From the NCBI GenBank assembly GCA_029339195.1, contig JAPTJF010000286.1, positions 1 to 64,000 of the forward strand: a stretch of 64,000 nt of DNA. The letters run 5' to 3'. A program made the translations under genes and the position numbers. The DNA is from Micractinium sp. NFX-FRZ. Its lineage: Eukaryota; Chlorophyta; Trebouxiophyceae; Chlorellales; Chlorellaceae. This document shows, piece after piece, positions 25,688 through 37,923 of the stretch (its first letter is position 1; each line of letters opens with the position of its first letter). The notes beneath the pieces are model-generated. The model saw only the letters and a program-made list of their open reading frames with translations. It did not search any database and had not been told where the DNA came from.

Positions 25688-28600
25688 TCACATCTTCGAG
25701 GAACCGGCGCCCGCGTCACCACCGGCGGCGGCAGCAGCGCCGCCTGCTTCCGCCACAGCCGCCGCAGCTGTCGTGCGGCTGCCTGCCCCGGCGGCGTGGC
25801 TCTTGATCCACCCCACCATCTGCTCCACCAGGCCGTCGGCAACACCAGGGCTCATCAGCACCTGGGATGGGGTGGGGGGCATGCTTGCGGAGGCAAAGTC
25901 AACGCCATCACACAGTGTGATGCCAAAGGATGTTGCCACCCATGCCATGGCCACCACACCCAAGCTCACCAGCACCTGCCCAGGCTGCCAGCCAGGTGAT
26001 CAGGCGGGTGGGCGGGCGGGCGGGAGGGCGGGCGGGGCGCGCGAGGAGGGCAGGCCCTCGGGCACACACGCACATGGAGCCAAATGCCAATCAGCTATGC
26101 ACCCGCACGCGCTGTTCCTCTATTCTCAATACACCACCGCACACGCAAAGAACCGTACAAAGCAAGCAGATGCCCCGCCCAGCAGCCCCCGCCCACCTCG
26201 TGGAAGCCCCCCTCCACCATGTTGAGCGTCTTGTCAGCGCTGCTGGCGGCCTCCACAAATGCCTTGCTGGCGGGGGCGGAGGTGCACCTGATGAGGAGGC
26301 AGGGGCAGGGGGGCAGCGCGGGGCAGGGCGGGGCAGCAGGACAGGCAGGGCAGAGTTGTGAGTTGTTTGGAGGTGGAGCTGCAGGAGGCCTCAATAAGAG
26401 ACTTGCTGGCGGCAGCAGGGCGGGGGTGCACCTTTGGCCGGGGGTGGCAGGGGGGAGAGACGGTACGCAGGAACAGACCCACTCAGCCTCCGAGTCCCAC
26501 CCCGGTAATGGACAAAAGCCAGAGCAAGGGCCAGAGCAAGCTGGGGGCATGCACACGAGGAACCGCAGGATCCAAGCCAGGACAGATCACGTCCGCGCCA
26601 AGAGCGTGGCAGCAAGCTACGGCAAGACAGCAAGCCCTTCCCCTCCCTCCCTCCCTTCCCCCCCTCACTTGTCCGCGTCCCCGTGGTGGACGTAGACCGG
26701 CAGGGTGAAGTCGCCCCACCGCTTGCGCAGCCAGCCCATGCCCTTTATGATTTCGTTGCCCGTGCGGATGGGCAAATTGCCCACTGCAAGGCGGGAAGGC
26801 AGCAGGGGTCGCACTGTTGCGGGGCGGGGCTGTAGGACACGAAAAACTGCATTTGCAACCTTGTTACGTAATCTAGGCAAGTTCCAAGGGTCGAGTGAGG
26901 AGCAGTTCGCCAGGAGAGGAAGCGTGCAGGCAGGGGGTAGCTTGCGGCCTCACTCTTGCCACCCACCCCACCCCCCGCTTCCACCACTCTGTACAAGCGC
27001 ACAAAGATCGACCCTCCCGCCCCCAACCGGCTCCGCCCCACGCACCCGTGTTGAGCGGATCAGCACAGTACTCCTCAACAAGCTTGGCATCTGCGGCCAA
27101 GAAAAAAGGGGCGTTAGCGACCGAATGGCAGGCTGGGTAGACGTGGACCAGCGCACACGAGCGCCGCAGCACGAGCTTGCATTCGACGGCTGGGGCCTCG
27201 CTGCACCTAAAGTAAACAACCCATGGCGCACATGCCTCCTTTTTCCGCCAGACCCCCACTTTCAAATCAAACACTCTGGAGCCCATGCCCATGCCCCTCC
27301 GATTCGACCTGGCCGCCCCCCCCACCCACCCACCCATTCATGTCTTTAAGGTTGACGGCGGGCGCCTGCCGGCACACTGCCCCATCAAAACCAATCACAT
27401 GCTGGCGCACATGGCCATGCTTTCTTTCAGCCCACCCACCGGGGTTCATGTCCTTGGGGTTGACGGCGGGCACGATGCGCGCCTTTGGGATGATGGCTGC
27501 CAGCACCCCACCCAGGGCGGCCTGGATCCTGCACACACCAAGAACGAGGGCGAAGCACAGATCAGCACGCACCAAGCGAGGGCACAGCAGATCAGCAAAC
27601 ACCAAGAGAGAGCGCAGCATCACGGATCAGCACAGGTGGCGGGCCACATTTGCAGAGGCACCGTGCCCACCCCACCCCGCTGCTGGCTGTAAGACAAGTG
27701 GCCCAAGGAAGCACACCTGTGCCCACTCACTTGAGCACCAGGGGTTCATCTCCACATCCCAACTCGTGCCCACCAACTGACTCTTGCACACACAGCGACA
27801 CAAGCAACACGAGCACGCTGCTTTACTGCACCCAGTTGAGCAACAGGCTCATCCCAAATGCCCGGCCAAGTTGACGCAGCACAACCCCCACCTGCCCCAC
27901 CAACTGTAGGACAAGCGACCCAAGAAGCAAGCAAGTGCCTGCACCTTGCACTCACTTGAGCACCAGGTTCATCTCCACATCCAGCGCCGGCGAGCACAGC
28001 ATCATGCCCGCCCACCGCCCCTGGTCGCGGTGGCAGGCCAGCGCGGCCACCAGGCCCCCCAGCGAGTGGCCGGCGATGAACATGGGGGGCGAGGCGCTGG
28101 GGTAGCGGGCGCGCACGTCGGCGGCGGCAAAGTCGCAGAGGGACAGGAACTCGTCCACCTGTGAGGGTGGGAGGGGGAGCATCAAAGGTGGGATGAGGTT
28201 GACAAAGGAGGGGAAAGGTCAGCAAGCAATATGGAGGCATGCATGCAGTGCACCCATAACAGCAGCCCTGGAACACAAGGAGCAGCACCAGCAGCGGCAG
28301 CAGCACGGCATCACCAGCAGCAGCGGCAGCGGCAGCAGCAGCATCTCCAACACCGGCGGCAGAGGCAGCGGCAGCAGAACCCACCAGTTCCTGGTATGAT
28401 TCAATGTAAGCACGGTCCCCCTCGCTCTTGCCGTGCCCCACGCTGTCCCCGCTGTACACGGCAATGCCCTCCCGCGCCAGGCGCTCAAACACTGGGGCAG
28501 GGGGGGCAACAGTCGGGGAGGGAAGAGTGGCACGTGGCGTGGGTCAAGAGCTGGGGCGGGGGCAGGAGGGAGTCGGGAGTTTGGGGGGCGGGACAGCAGG

Positions 28601-29001
28601 CACAGGAGGACCCCCGCCCCCAGTCCTTATCAACATTCCCAGGCCTGCTGCCTGCCGTCACTCCCTTTGGCTCACGCGTTTCGATATCATGGGTGCCCAC
28701 GATGTGCGCCCGCTGTACCGCCCCATGCACCGTCCCTTGTACCGCCCCCCATCGCCTCACAACTCCCGTGCCGGCCCCGGCAACCTGATCAGGAAAAGCA
28801 GTCACGCCCCACCACCCACGTATCCCTCGTGCACAACAGCTGTCTGCAGCTCCGCTCACCTTTCTCATACCGCCCCACGTGCTCGCCCACGCCGTGGTGC
28901 CAGCACAGCACCGCCGCCGGCGGGTCATCAGGCAGCACCGTCACTGTGAACAGCTTGTGCCCCTTCTTGGCAGAGCGCTCGCTCTCGATAACCTGCACCA
29001 T
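25688..29001 (-). CDS. Monoacylglycerol-lipase-like alpha/beta hydrolase with PTS1-type end
   Basis: Eight exons: 29001-28860, 28491-28385, 28158-27956, 27528-27440, 27090-27046, 26783-26669, 26287-26197, 25861-25688, giving 321 residues in phase. The fold signature is HHGVGEHVGRY (oxyanion strand), then the nucleophile elbow FIAGHSLGGLV, the acid in VHHGDADK and the His in EGGFHEV. This set is typical of monoacylglycerol lipases and plant MAGL/lysophospholipase homologues, which release fatty acids from monoglycerides; the substrate is not proven here. The last 35 residues are a low-complexity Ala/Gly tail ending in SKM, an accepted peroxisome-targeting tripeptide. The gene is head to head with the PPR gene. 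Several introns hold copies of exon ends, notably of exon 3. Confidence 0.9.
25950..25992 (-). repeat. Intronic copy of the 5' end of lipase exon 8
   Basis: CACACCCAAGCTCACCAGCACCTGCCCAGG at about 25957 mirrors the true border ACACCAGGGCTCATCAGCACCTGGGATGG at 25842-25870. Confidence 0.6.
26382..26435 (-). repeat. Intronic copy of the 5' part of lipase exon 7
   Basis: The stretch with GGCCTCAATAAGAGACTTGCTGGCGGCAGCAGG and GGGGTGCACCTTTGG repeats GGCCTCCACAAATGCCTTGCTGGCGGGGGCGG and AGGTGCACCTGATG at 26248-26293, the real exon start with its acceptor. Confidence 0.75.
27727..27870 (-). repeat. Two intronic copies of the 3' end of lipase exon 3
   Basis: CTCACTTGAGCACCAGGGGTTCATCTCCACATCC at 27727 and a more decayed CAGTTGAGCAACAGGCTCATCCCAAATG at about 27832 repeat the exon 3 end and donor at 27951-27985. 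The first still has a usable GT donor on the minus strand. Confidence 0.8.
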
Positions 29002-29561
29002 CTTTCCCGGTGCTTCTGCTGCTGCTGCTGGGCGCCGGAGCCTGGCTGCCGCTGGTCGGGGCTGTCGGCAGGGTTCTGTGGCGGCAGAGGAGCGGGCGGG
29101 GTGAGTGGCGGCAGCTGCTCGAGATCAAGCACGCAGCTGTGCAGAGCTGCAGGAATGCGCTCAGCGAGGCCTCAATGCTACCAGACGGCTCACGCGCACC
29201 CAGCAGCAGCACACAACCCACCAGTGGAGCGTGCGAAATTTGGCAGGCGGGGAAGTGATGTCGGGGCCCCTTGTGTCGCGATCACACGCATGTGCTGATC
29301 TCAGGGAGTGCTTGGACAGGAAGCAGCGCGCTGAGAACCCTCATCTCGGACCACCAGCGTGGCAGCGGTGCCACCTGATGGGCGAGCTCCTGATCAAGCT
29401 TACGGCCTTGGATCAATCACATCACCGGTGTCGACCAAAATACAGCGCCTTGGAAGCCTTCAAAGCACCGCTCTTGCCGCAAACCCCAAACTCCGCGCTT
29501 GTGTAGCTTACCGGGGGACCCAATGCGGTAGCTGTTGCAGGATCATCAAGCAAGCCGAAAC
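29002..29561. promoter_or_regulatory. Divergent intergenic region, lipase / PPR gene
   Basis: 560 bases between two divergent start codons, so both promoters lie here. No TATA box or repeated element stands out. Confidence 0.45.
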
Positions 29562-32500
29562 ATGCAAGGGCTGGCGGCGCTTATCCGCCGAGGGGTGCAG
29601 CAGCAACAGCTTACCGCATGCAGCCGGGCTGCTGGCGCGCCCTGGCAGTGGGAGGCGCTGCGTCAGAGTCTTGGGACTGTAGCGAGCGCCGATGCCGCGG
29701 TTGGGGAGCAGCGGGGAGCTGCGCCTGCAGCGGCGGCAGCAGGGCGTGCCGCCGCTGCCACTGCCGCCAGCGCGCCACCACGGCGGCCCCAGCTCTGGCA
29801 GGCAGACGTCCCAGCAGAGGCACGCGCAGCAGCGCTGGCAATGCAGCAGCAGATGCAGGATGCGCTAGCCCGGCGCGAGTTTGGAGAAGTTCTGCACCTG
29901 CTGCACGAGAGCGAGGGGTTTACCGACGGGCCCGCCAGCAGCAGCGGCAGCGTCAGCGAGACGGGTGGTGCCGCCGCACCGCCCGCCCTTGCAGCCGCAT
30001 GGCACCCCTACGACCGGGCAGCTCTCTATGACTGCGCGCTGCGAGCGTGTGCGGCACGGGGGGACCCAGATGAGGCCCGCCGCCTCGTGTCCCGCATGTG
30101 GAAGCAGCAGGTGCGGGGCGGGGTGCACCGGTGTTGGTCGTGTGCTGCCTGCCGTGTGCTGTGGCGTGCTGCGTTCTGGCTGCTGCGTATAGTGCTGCTG
30201 CACGAGCACAGTGTGGGCATTGGGCGCTGCGCCCGGCAGGCTACCACCCCCCCCACGCCGATGCCTCTCCATCCATACGTCGTGCCATCCCATGCGCTCA
30301 GCAGCTGCCGCCAACGGCTCAACACACAAGGCTTGAATCTCTATCCCAATCGCCATGCACCCCTGTAGGTGCCCGTGGGCATTGTGGCTGCAACTGCGCT
30401 CATCAAGGCTCTGTGCGACGTGGGGCGGCGGGCCGAGGCGCTGGAGCACCTGAGCGGCGTGCCCACCAAGCGGCAGCGCGCCCCCATGTACACCGCCCTG
30501 CTGCGCTCTTGCAACGATGCAGGCGCGTGGTGCGGGGTGCAGCAGTGCTGTAATGCGCTTGCGGTGGCAGCGGGCAGCGCTGGTTGGGGTTGGCTGTATG
30601 GGGGCTGTGTGGCGATGTGCCAGGCACAGCCTCGGACAGCGGGCAACCACAGCATGGGCGTCACTGTGGCCGCAGCTGCGCAGTGCGCCTGTAGCCTGCG
30701 CCTCACTTGACCTTTTTCGTACTTCACGTGCCTGCTCTGTGTGTGCAGGCGAGCTGCGAGTGGCGCGGGACTGCTGGGCGCAGTTCCAGCGCCGGCAGCA
30801 GCAGCCCGAGGGGCGGCAGCTGCGGCCGGACGCCTGGCTGCTGGCAGAGGTGATCAAGATGCATGGCGCAGCGGGCGATGTGGCAGCGGCAGAGGCGGCT
30901 TGGATGCACGCCGGCGGAGCGGCGATGGCGCCAGGGGCGGCGGCGGCGACAGCAGCAGTGGAGGAAGGGCCAGCGGGCGTCGAGCAAGCCTGCCTGCATG
31001 CCGCGTGGGTGGCGGCACTGGCCCGGGCGGGGCAGCTGCAGGCGGCGGTGACAGAGCTAGAGGCGCTGCTGGACCGCTTCTCTGCAGTGCTGCCCGTTGA
31101 AGTCACCGTGCCTCGACACGAGGAAGACGTCAGCAACAGCAGCGGCAGCGGAGGCGGCGGCGGCAGCGGCGGCATTGCCTCCAGCGCACCGCCCGGCAGC
31201 AAGCAGCAGCAGCGGCAGTGGGCGGAGCAGGGCGGGGCGGTGGGCGCGGCGGCGGCAGCAGTGGGGTGGCCAGCAGCGCGTGCGTCGACCGTGAAAGCTC
31301 TGCAGGACGCTCGGAACGCTGTGCTGGCAGAGGCGCAGGCGCGAGGGGACGACGCGTGCGCAAACCACGTGGCAGCGCTGGCCACCATGCGGGGCCTGCC
31401 GCCGGATGTGGGAACCTACAACAGCCTGCTGCGCGCTGCGGTGGTTCACGGCGATGGGGTGCAGTCGGTGCTGGTGAGTGGGTTGTTTAGACGCAGAGGG
31501 AGGGAGGGAGGGGAGGGTGGGCGCGATAGTGAGGGCGGGCAGGGGATGCAGGTTGGCAGAGGGAGCAGTTGGGGGGTCCTTGGTGCTGCCTGATCCCGCT
31601 GCTGCCGCGGCTGTCTGCTGCTGCATGGAGCCCCAAAGGAGTGAGGGGCTCCCCGGCGCCCACGGCACGTTGCAGCACTCAAGCCTGCTGAACCCTAGTG
31701 GGGATGGTGTATCTGATGCCTCGTGTGCCTCTCTCACTTTGTGTGGCACGTGTCTGCTACCCTGCAGGATGGGGTGCGGGAGATGCGGGCTCTGGGCATC
31801 AGGCCTGATTGGCAGACGTATCTGCTGGTGCTCAAGGCTTGTGCTGGTGAGCTAGAGATCATGTGTCGAGCCAGAGAGGGTGCACTCGCCACTTCCCTGA
31901 CCCGCCTCTGCTCCGGGCAACTGCTTCCTTCCTCCGGCCCAGCCCAGCAGCCACATTGTCACAACTCTTGCGCCCATGCCGACTTGTGCTGCCCTGTTGC
32001 TTTGTGGCCTGCAGGCGAGCGCGACGCCGAGGCGGGGCAGGCCGCGTTTGACGGCATGGCAGCAGACGGCGTGGTGCCGGGGCGGCTGCACCACAACGCG
32101 CTGCTGAATGTGTATGCCAGCGCCGGTGACTTGGAGGTGAGGGCAGGGGGTATATAAATGCCATGTATAACCTGTTGTTTCGCTGCAGCAGCGGCTGGCC
32201 GGGTGCTGCCACAGGCGCCTAGTGCCCATTGAGCTTCTCCAGCCTCCACTGCTCAACCCGCCTTCCTTTGTGCCCCTACGTGACTAGCCTCGATGCCCCA
32301 GTGCTTGCTGCGCACGGCTCTTGATCAATGACACACCCATATCCCCGCGCCCTTCTGCCCCCCCACTGCCCCCCTACCCCTGGCACCTGAGCAGGGCATT
32401 GATGCCGCCTACCAGCGCATGCGGGCAGCAGGCTTCTCCCCGGACTCCCGCACCTTCAAGGTCCTTTTAGAGTCTGTGCGGCAGTGGGCGGCGCTGGAGA

Positions 32501-34576
32501 GTGAGTGAACTGGGGTGGGGTGCAGTAGGCTCAGTGGGCGGCGCTTGGGAAGCGGGAGCATCAGGGTGCAGCGGCTGAGCCGGGTCGCGCATCCGCACCC
32601 CTGCATGCATGCGGCGACTGGGAGATTGGCGGCGGCGGCGCAGTGCACCTGCACGGACAGCTGGGCAGCACTGCCTCTCACACATGCATGCCTGCTCACC
32701 CACCTTCGCCGCTGCGTGCACCGCGCCGCTCTCCACCGCCTGCCTGCCTGCAGCCGCGGGGCGTGCCGCGGATGCTGAGCAGCTGCAGTCGGTGCGGCAG
32801 GAGCGGGTGTACCAGCGGCAGTCCACCGCCGCCCTGCTGGCACGCTGGGTTGCTGACCTGGACGCCAGCCGGCCCACCGCCCTCACCCCAGACATCTTTA
32901 CCTCCCTGCTGCACGCCTACAGCCAGTGTGGGCAGGTGTACCACGTGCTGCTGCTGATGCGGGACGCGTTTGGGGTGCGGCTACCGCCCTCCACTGCCGC
33001 CGTGCTGGGCCGGGGCAGCGGGGCGCGCGGCGGGGCGGAGGCGGCGGCGGCGCAGGCAGCGGCGGCGGAGCAGCACAGCAGGGAGATGGAGGCGCTGGAG
33101 GCTGCCTTGGCAAGCAGCAGCAGCAGCAGCAGCAGCGACGCTGTCGGGACCTCCCCGACAGCAGCAGCCGAAGCAGCGGCAGCAGCGGCAGTAGCGCCAG
33201 CGCCGCCGCCGCCGCCGCCCCCCGCCCGTCCGGCGCCCCGCGTGCTGCACAGCCCGCTCAGTGCTCGTACCTTGGAGAGGGCGCGGCTGCAGCCCAGCCT
33301 GCGGATATACAACGCCGCCATTGGGGCGTGCACGCGAGTGGGGCATGAGCACCTGGCGGACGCTGTGGCCCTGCTGCGCAGCATGCTGGTGCGTGCTGTG
33401 CTGCGCTGTGCTGTACGTGCTGTGCTGTGCTCTGTGCTGTGCACGCTGTGCTGTGCCGATGCTGTCCCAGTGCTGTGATGCCGCTGTGCAGCATGCCGGG
33501 GTGCGAGTTAACGCTGCGTTATGGCCGACTCCGCTGAAGGCTTGTGCTGGATGCTGCACATTGCTGGGATGGCGGGCCCGTCCTCCCTAGGAGCCTGCCT
33601 CTCTGCTCAGCTGCTCTGACCAGACCTTGAGGGACGCCTCCTTGCTGTCCTATCGGCAAACACCGCTGTCCCATGCACCCACTTCTTGTTCACATACGCG
33701 TGCACACACATGCGCACACACGTGCGGTGCCCACCCACTTGCCCTCCCCGCCCCCCTCGCCCCTCCCGCAGCCCACGGGCCTCTCCCCCGACGTCCACAC
33801 ATACACCTCCCTCATCGCGGGCTGCGCCTACGGCCGGCAGGCAGCGCTGGCTCGGGAGCTCCTACGTCAAATGGGGCAGCGCGGCATCGAGCCCACCGCT
33901 TGGACCTACAATGCCCTGCTGAATGTGGAGTGCTGGACGTATGGGGTGGATGCTGGGGTGGCGCTGCTGCGCACGCTGGCGACGCAGGGCATGCAGCCGG
34001 ACCGGGCGACGTGGAACACGCTGCTGGCATGTGAGTCAGCCAGGGCTCCAAGGGCTGGGGCGGGCTGGGTGGTGGTGGGCCTGGAGGACAGGGTGTGCAC
34101 CTGTTGGGACTGAGAGATGGGGTCTGCGCGGGTGTGGGCCTGTTTGGCGGGCTGAGGGAGGGTCTGGACGGGGCAAGGCATGAGTGAGCAGGTGCTGCTG
34201 GAGGCAGGTGCCCAGGGGAGAGCGCAGCCGTCACGAGCGGCGCCCAGGTCAGGTGTTCCTGCTCTCGTGTGGCTGCTCTATGGCCCCACTGGAAGGTCGT
34301 CACACCGCTACCTGCTCCTTGTGCCTCTGACACGGCATTGCATATGCTCCGGCCCTGGCTGCAGCCGCCCGGCTGTTCAAGCGGGCCGACGTGATTGCCA
34401 TGGCGCAAGCGGAGCTGCAGGGGGAGGAGCAGCGGGAGGAGGCGGCAGCAGAGGCGGCCGCAGCGGCGGCGCAGGAGGCGGCGGCGGCGGCGGCAGCAGC
34501 GGGCAAGCCTCCGCCGGATGACCACGGCTGGCACGGGTACTACGAGCGGCAGCAGGAGGACGAGGATGAGTGGTAG
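29562..34576 (+). CDS. Pentatricopeptide repeat (PPR) protein, probably organellar
   Basis: Nine exons: 29562-30110, 30369-30522, 30749-31473, 31768-31846, 32015-32136, 32395-32500, 32754-33388, 33772-34030, 34365-34576, giving about 946 residues in phase. Helical-hairpin repeats of PPR type are seen in exons 1-8: DWQTYLLVLKACAG, HHNALLNVYASAGD, TFKVLLESV, IFTSLLHAYSQCG, HTYTSLIAGCAYG, WTYNALLNV and TWNTLLA. PPR proteins bind organellar RNA and act in its processing, stability or translation. The N-terminus, rich in Ala, Arg and Gln, fits a transit peptide. Between repeats are Ala/Ser/Gly tracts, and the end is acidic (YYERQQEDEDEW). The exon 2 donor must be GC-type (CAG/GCGCGT) to keep frame, which is unusual and the weakest junction. 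The target RNA is unknown. Confidence 0.85.
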
Positions 34577-35005
34577 CGTGCCTCTGTTCTGGCCTGGCCT
34601 GCCAGCAGCAGCGCGCACTAGCACTGGGAAACGCCCTTTGCAGCTGCACCCTGCGCTTCGAACCCTGTGAAATTGAACAGGAAATAGCAGAACGGTATGC
34701 AATAGTGGTGCTTGCTGCCAGAACTTGCACACGGCACTTTTTCGCACCTGGAGTGGGGGCTGGGTCATAGACAGCGAGCGGTACACCTGCGGCAGTACAC
34801 CCCTCCTCCGTGACGTGCATCTAAGCTATTTCGCGGTGTTTCGAGTGTTTTTGACAATTAAAAGAGCTTACAAATAGATTTGCGCCGCTACAGGAGGCTT
34901 GCGCGTAAGGAAGGACGTCCGCCCAAATTGGCGGGCCGTGACCGCCAATTGACCGGCTCGACGTGTGGCTGGCTGTCTCGATAGCTCGATATAAGCGCCT
35001 CGGAA
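34577..35005. promoter_or_regulatory. Region upstream of the RING-CH cluster
   Basis: About 430 bases between the PPR stop and the first RING-CH start of the cluster. Bases 34820-34890 are relatively AT-rich. It contains the perfect inverted repeat listed next, 56 bases before the ATG. Confidence 0.5.
34926..34950. promoter_or_regulatory. Perfect 9-bp inverted repeat upstream of a RING-CH gene
   Basis: Arms AATTGGCGG and CCGCCAATT flank a seven-base spacer, 56 bases before the ATG at 35006. Both arms include TTGGCGG, loosely like an E2F half-site. A dimeric regulator site or a 5'-UTR hairpin are the two obvious readings; neither is shown. Confidence 0.5.
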
Positions 35006-36241
35006 ATGTCAGCGGCAGGGGGGGCACCGCAGTGGCCGCAATGCCGCATCTGCTGGGAGGGGCCCAGGGCTGGCGGGCCCCAGGGGCTGGCAGACGCGCT
35101 GGTGGCGCCCTGCGCCTGCCAGGGCACCCAGGCCCATGTGCACCTCAGGTGAGGTCTTGGTGCGAGAGATGGTATGAAAACCGGTGATTTCATTTCATCA
35201 GTTCAAGGAAATTGTATCGCAAAAGCGGCGCTTCTTGCGGGAGATGAGCAGGCCCCGCCGCCGGCATCCCCTAAAAGCGACATGCATCAATGCTGTATGT
35301 CCCCCTGGCGCCCTTCTCACCCCTGCAGCTGCCTCCATATGTGGCAGATGCAAAGGCTAAGAAACCTCCAGGACCCCAGCTGCTGCGAGATCTGCAGGCA
35401 GCCCTACCGCGTGCCAGCGAATGCCTGGCAGGTGGCAGAGGCAGCAGGCGTGGTTGATGCAGCGGAGCGGCGGTGGATGGAGTGGATGCAGGGGGGCGCG
35501 CGTGTGCTGCGCACAGTGCTGCGCGGCGTCAAATGGGTGCTGCGCAAAGCAGTGCCCTGCGTGTATGCAGCCGTGGCAGTCCGCACGTGGTGTGCTGAGG
35601 TGGCTTACCTGGCGCTCGACCCTGCCAGCTCAGCGCCAGCAGCAGCGGCGGCAGCGGCGGCAGTGGTGGGCCAACAGCCGGCTGCAGCGGCTGCAGCAGC
35701 AGCCGCAGCTGTGCAGGGGCCTTTCTCCACGGATCTGCTGCTGGAGGGCATGCAGAGCGCCGCTGGTCTGTACATCGGTGTTCTCATCGACTACCAGCGC
35801 ACGCGCGATTGGGACCAAGTGTGGCAGGGGCGACACTGGGGGCGCCTGCAACAGACGGTGCTTCTTGGGGCGGGGCTGGCAGCAGCGCTCTATCTGCAGC
35901 AGCTGTGCGGCATGCACCTTAGGGCTGCTGGCGCCCTGGGCAAGCAGCCTGCGCTTGGCCAGCTGGCTGACCTTCTTGTGGAGGCCATGCGGTGGCTGGC
36001 TGCTGCCTGCATCGCCAGGAATCGAGTTGCCGCCCGGCTCTGTACGACGTTCCTTCCGCTGCCAGGCCAGCAGGACACGTGGCGAGTGATGGACCAAGGC
36101 CTGGCGGCGATTCACAGCTGGCGCGCTGAGGTGGCAGAGGCAGCCAAGGCAGCCCAGGTGGTCAAGGTGTTTCAGGAGCGCCCAGAGGCAGAGCGAGCCC
36201 TGTGGGTCATCTTGCGACCAGTTGCGGCTGCCAGCACATGA
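35006..36241 (+). CDS. RING-CH (MARCH-type) membrane E3 ubiquitin ligase
   Basis: Exons 35006-35148 and 35329-36241 give 351 residues. RING-CH finger: C-R-I-C at residues 13-16, then C-A-C, seven residues, H-L-S-C, then C-E-I-C. The intron is in phase 2 at the same codon as in all paralogues. The finger is followed by FRVPANAW-like and AERR segments, a hydrophobic Ala-rich part with likely membrane helices and the shared tail (DQVWQG, LGQLADL, ERPEAERALW). It is the first of four tandem plus-strand copies and apparently intact. A membrane ubiquitin ligase role follows from the family; the target is unknown. The start is the ATG at 35006; the ATG at 35041 lies in a different frame. Confidence 0.85.
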
Positions 36242-36708
36242 TGCAGCTGGCTGGCTAGCGTGCTGCCCACTTTCCCGTAGCAACCAAACGTCAGCTACAG
36301 CAAGTGCCTCGTGGCCTCCCCCACCTTTTCTATTCAGCTCTAATCTGTGCACACCGCTCTTCCCGTGCCAGAACCTCCCCCTTCTTCATTTTCTTGCTTG
36401 AGCTTGCCATTAACTTTACCGCGTATTGACAATCGAATGCAGAGCGTAAGCACCGCTGGCAGTCAAGCACAGAGCCCAGAGTGCTGGGCGCCGCCCCATG
36501 CGGTACGCTTGCCGCCGTCCCGCCCCGTCAGGGTTCGTGTTATCTCTAGCGCAGCTTCTGTCCTCCACACGTTGCTGTGTTTAAGCCCGTGTTTTTAATA
36601 AGCCCAGCGCTGCCCCATTCCACACGGCTCGGCTACCACCGAGAACCTAGCTTGCCTCACTCGGACTCTAGCGCGGCATCGCAGCCTGGGCCCAGATCCG
36701 CTTGCCAC
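36242..36708. other. Spacer between RING-CH copies 1 and 2
   Basis: About 470 bases holding the 3' end of one copy and the promoter of the next. A TAA-rich patch lies at about 36580-36600. No other gene is seen. Confidence 0.45.
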
Positions 36709-37923
36709 ATGGAAGACCTAGACGGGGCGGGGGAGGAGCCGCAGTGCCGGATTTGCTGGGGTGGGCCCCGCCCGCCGCCGGCGGGGCTGGCAGACGTGTT
36801 GGTGGCCCCCTGTGGCTGCCGTGGCACCCAGGCCCACGTGCACCTCAGGTGGGCTGATGCTGTTGAGTAGTACGCTTTCTTCCGTTCCAGGGTGCAGCTA
36901 GTGAACCTAGCGTGATCGAGGCTGCTTTGGTGCCACATGGCATGCACGGGAGGGGTGAGCAGCCACCCCATGAACACGTTTGCAGTGTGCACACTCACCA
37001 GCCACTCACTGCTCTCCTGTCCCCTCATCCACCCAACCCCTGCCTGCAGCTGCCTGCACGCATGGCAGGTGCACAGGTTCAGCAGCATGCAAGACGGCAG
37101 CCGCTGCGACGTGTGCCGCCAGCCCTACCGCGTGCCAGCTGGCGCATGGCAGTCGGCAGTAGCTGGGGGCGCGATCGACGCAGCCGAGCGGCGGCACGTG
37201 GAGGTGGCTGGAAAAGCCGCAGGCATGCTGCAGGGTGCTGCTGTTCGGCAGGGCACTGCGGCTGTTGTCAGGCTCGCCAAACTGGGAGCAGCCGCTGTGT
37301 GCATCGCCGCAGCTGCCAGCGTCTCGTGTGCAGAGGCCGTCCAGCTGATGCTGGCTGGCTGCCCGGTGGCAGCGGCGCCGCAGCACTCTGCAGCCGCAGC
37401 TGCAGGCGCGCTGCTGCCGTTCCGGGAGCTAGCACATGAGTCGGGCAGCCTGGCGCTTTCCATCCTGGCAGTCTTCATGCTCCGGGACTACTTTCACACG
37501 CGCAGCTGGCGCAGGGTGCGGCAGGGCCAGGCGTTCCGCCTGCTGTGCCGCACGGCGCTCGCCGCCGCCGGCCTGGGCGCTGCGCTCGCCGTGCAGCGGC
37601 TGTGTGCGGTGGACCGCGCCGCCCCTGGCGCGCCTGCCAAACAGCCGCTGACGGAGCAGCTGGCTGACCTGGCGGTGGTCGCCACACGGGCGCTGTTTGC
37701 TGTTCAGGTTGCCCGCGTCAACTGCTTCCCACGCGCGCTCTCCATGCTCCTGCCCGGCGGCCAAGACCAGCGGTTGTACAACGGCGAGGCATGGGCAGCT
37801 GTCCGCAGCTTGTTCTCCGAGTTGATGGCGACAAACCACGGGTGTGCCGCTCTGTGGGCTTTCCAGGAGCGCCCTGCAGCGCTGCGCACGCTGTGGGCTG
37901 TCCTGACTTGCACCGATGGCTGA
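36709..37923 (+). CDS. RING-CH (MARCH-type) membrane E3 ubiquitin ligase
   Basis: Exons 36709-36848 and 37050-37923 give 337 residues. RING-CH finger C-R-I-C, C-G-C, H-L-S-C, C-D-V-C; the linker PPPAGLADVLVAPCGCRG is nearly that of the gene at 1087-2397. The tail carries SWRRVRQG, LAVQRLCAVDR, GAPAKQP, TEQLADL and ERPAALRTLW. These shared blocks make it the closest relative of the inverted copy at the left end, more so than of its direct neighbours. That suggests duplication followed by inversion or translocation. It is apparently intact, with two to three probable membrane segments. Confidence 0.85.

Noticed and set aside
30520..30525. GT donor alternatives for PPR exon 2
   Set aside because: Nearby GT sites give the wrong phase for exon 3, so the GC donor was kept, though with low certainty.
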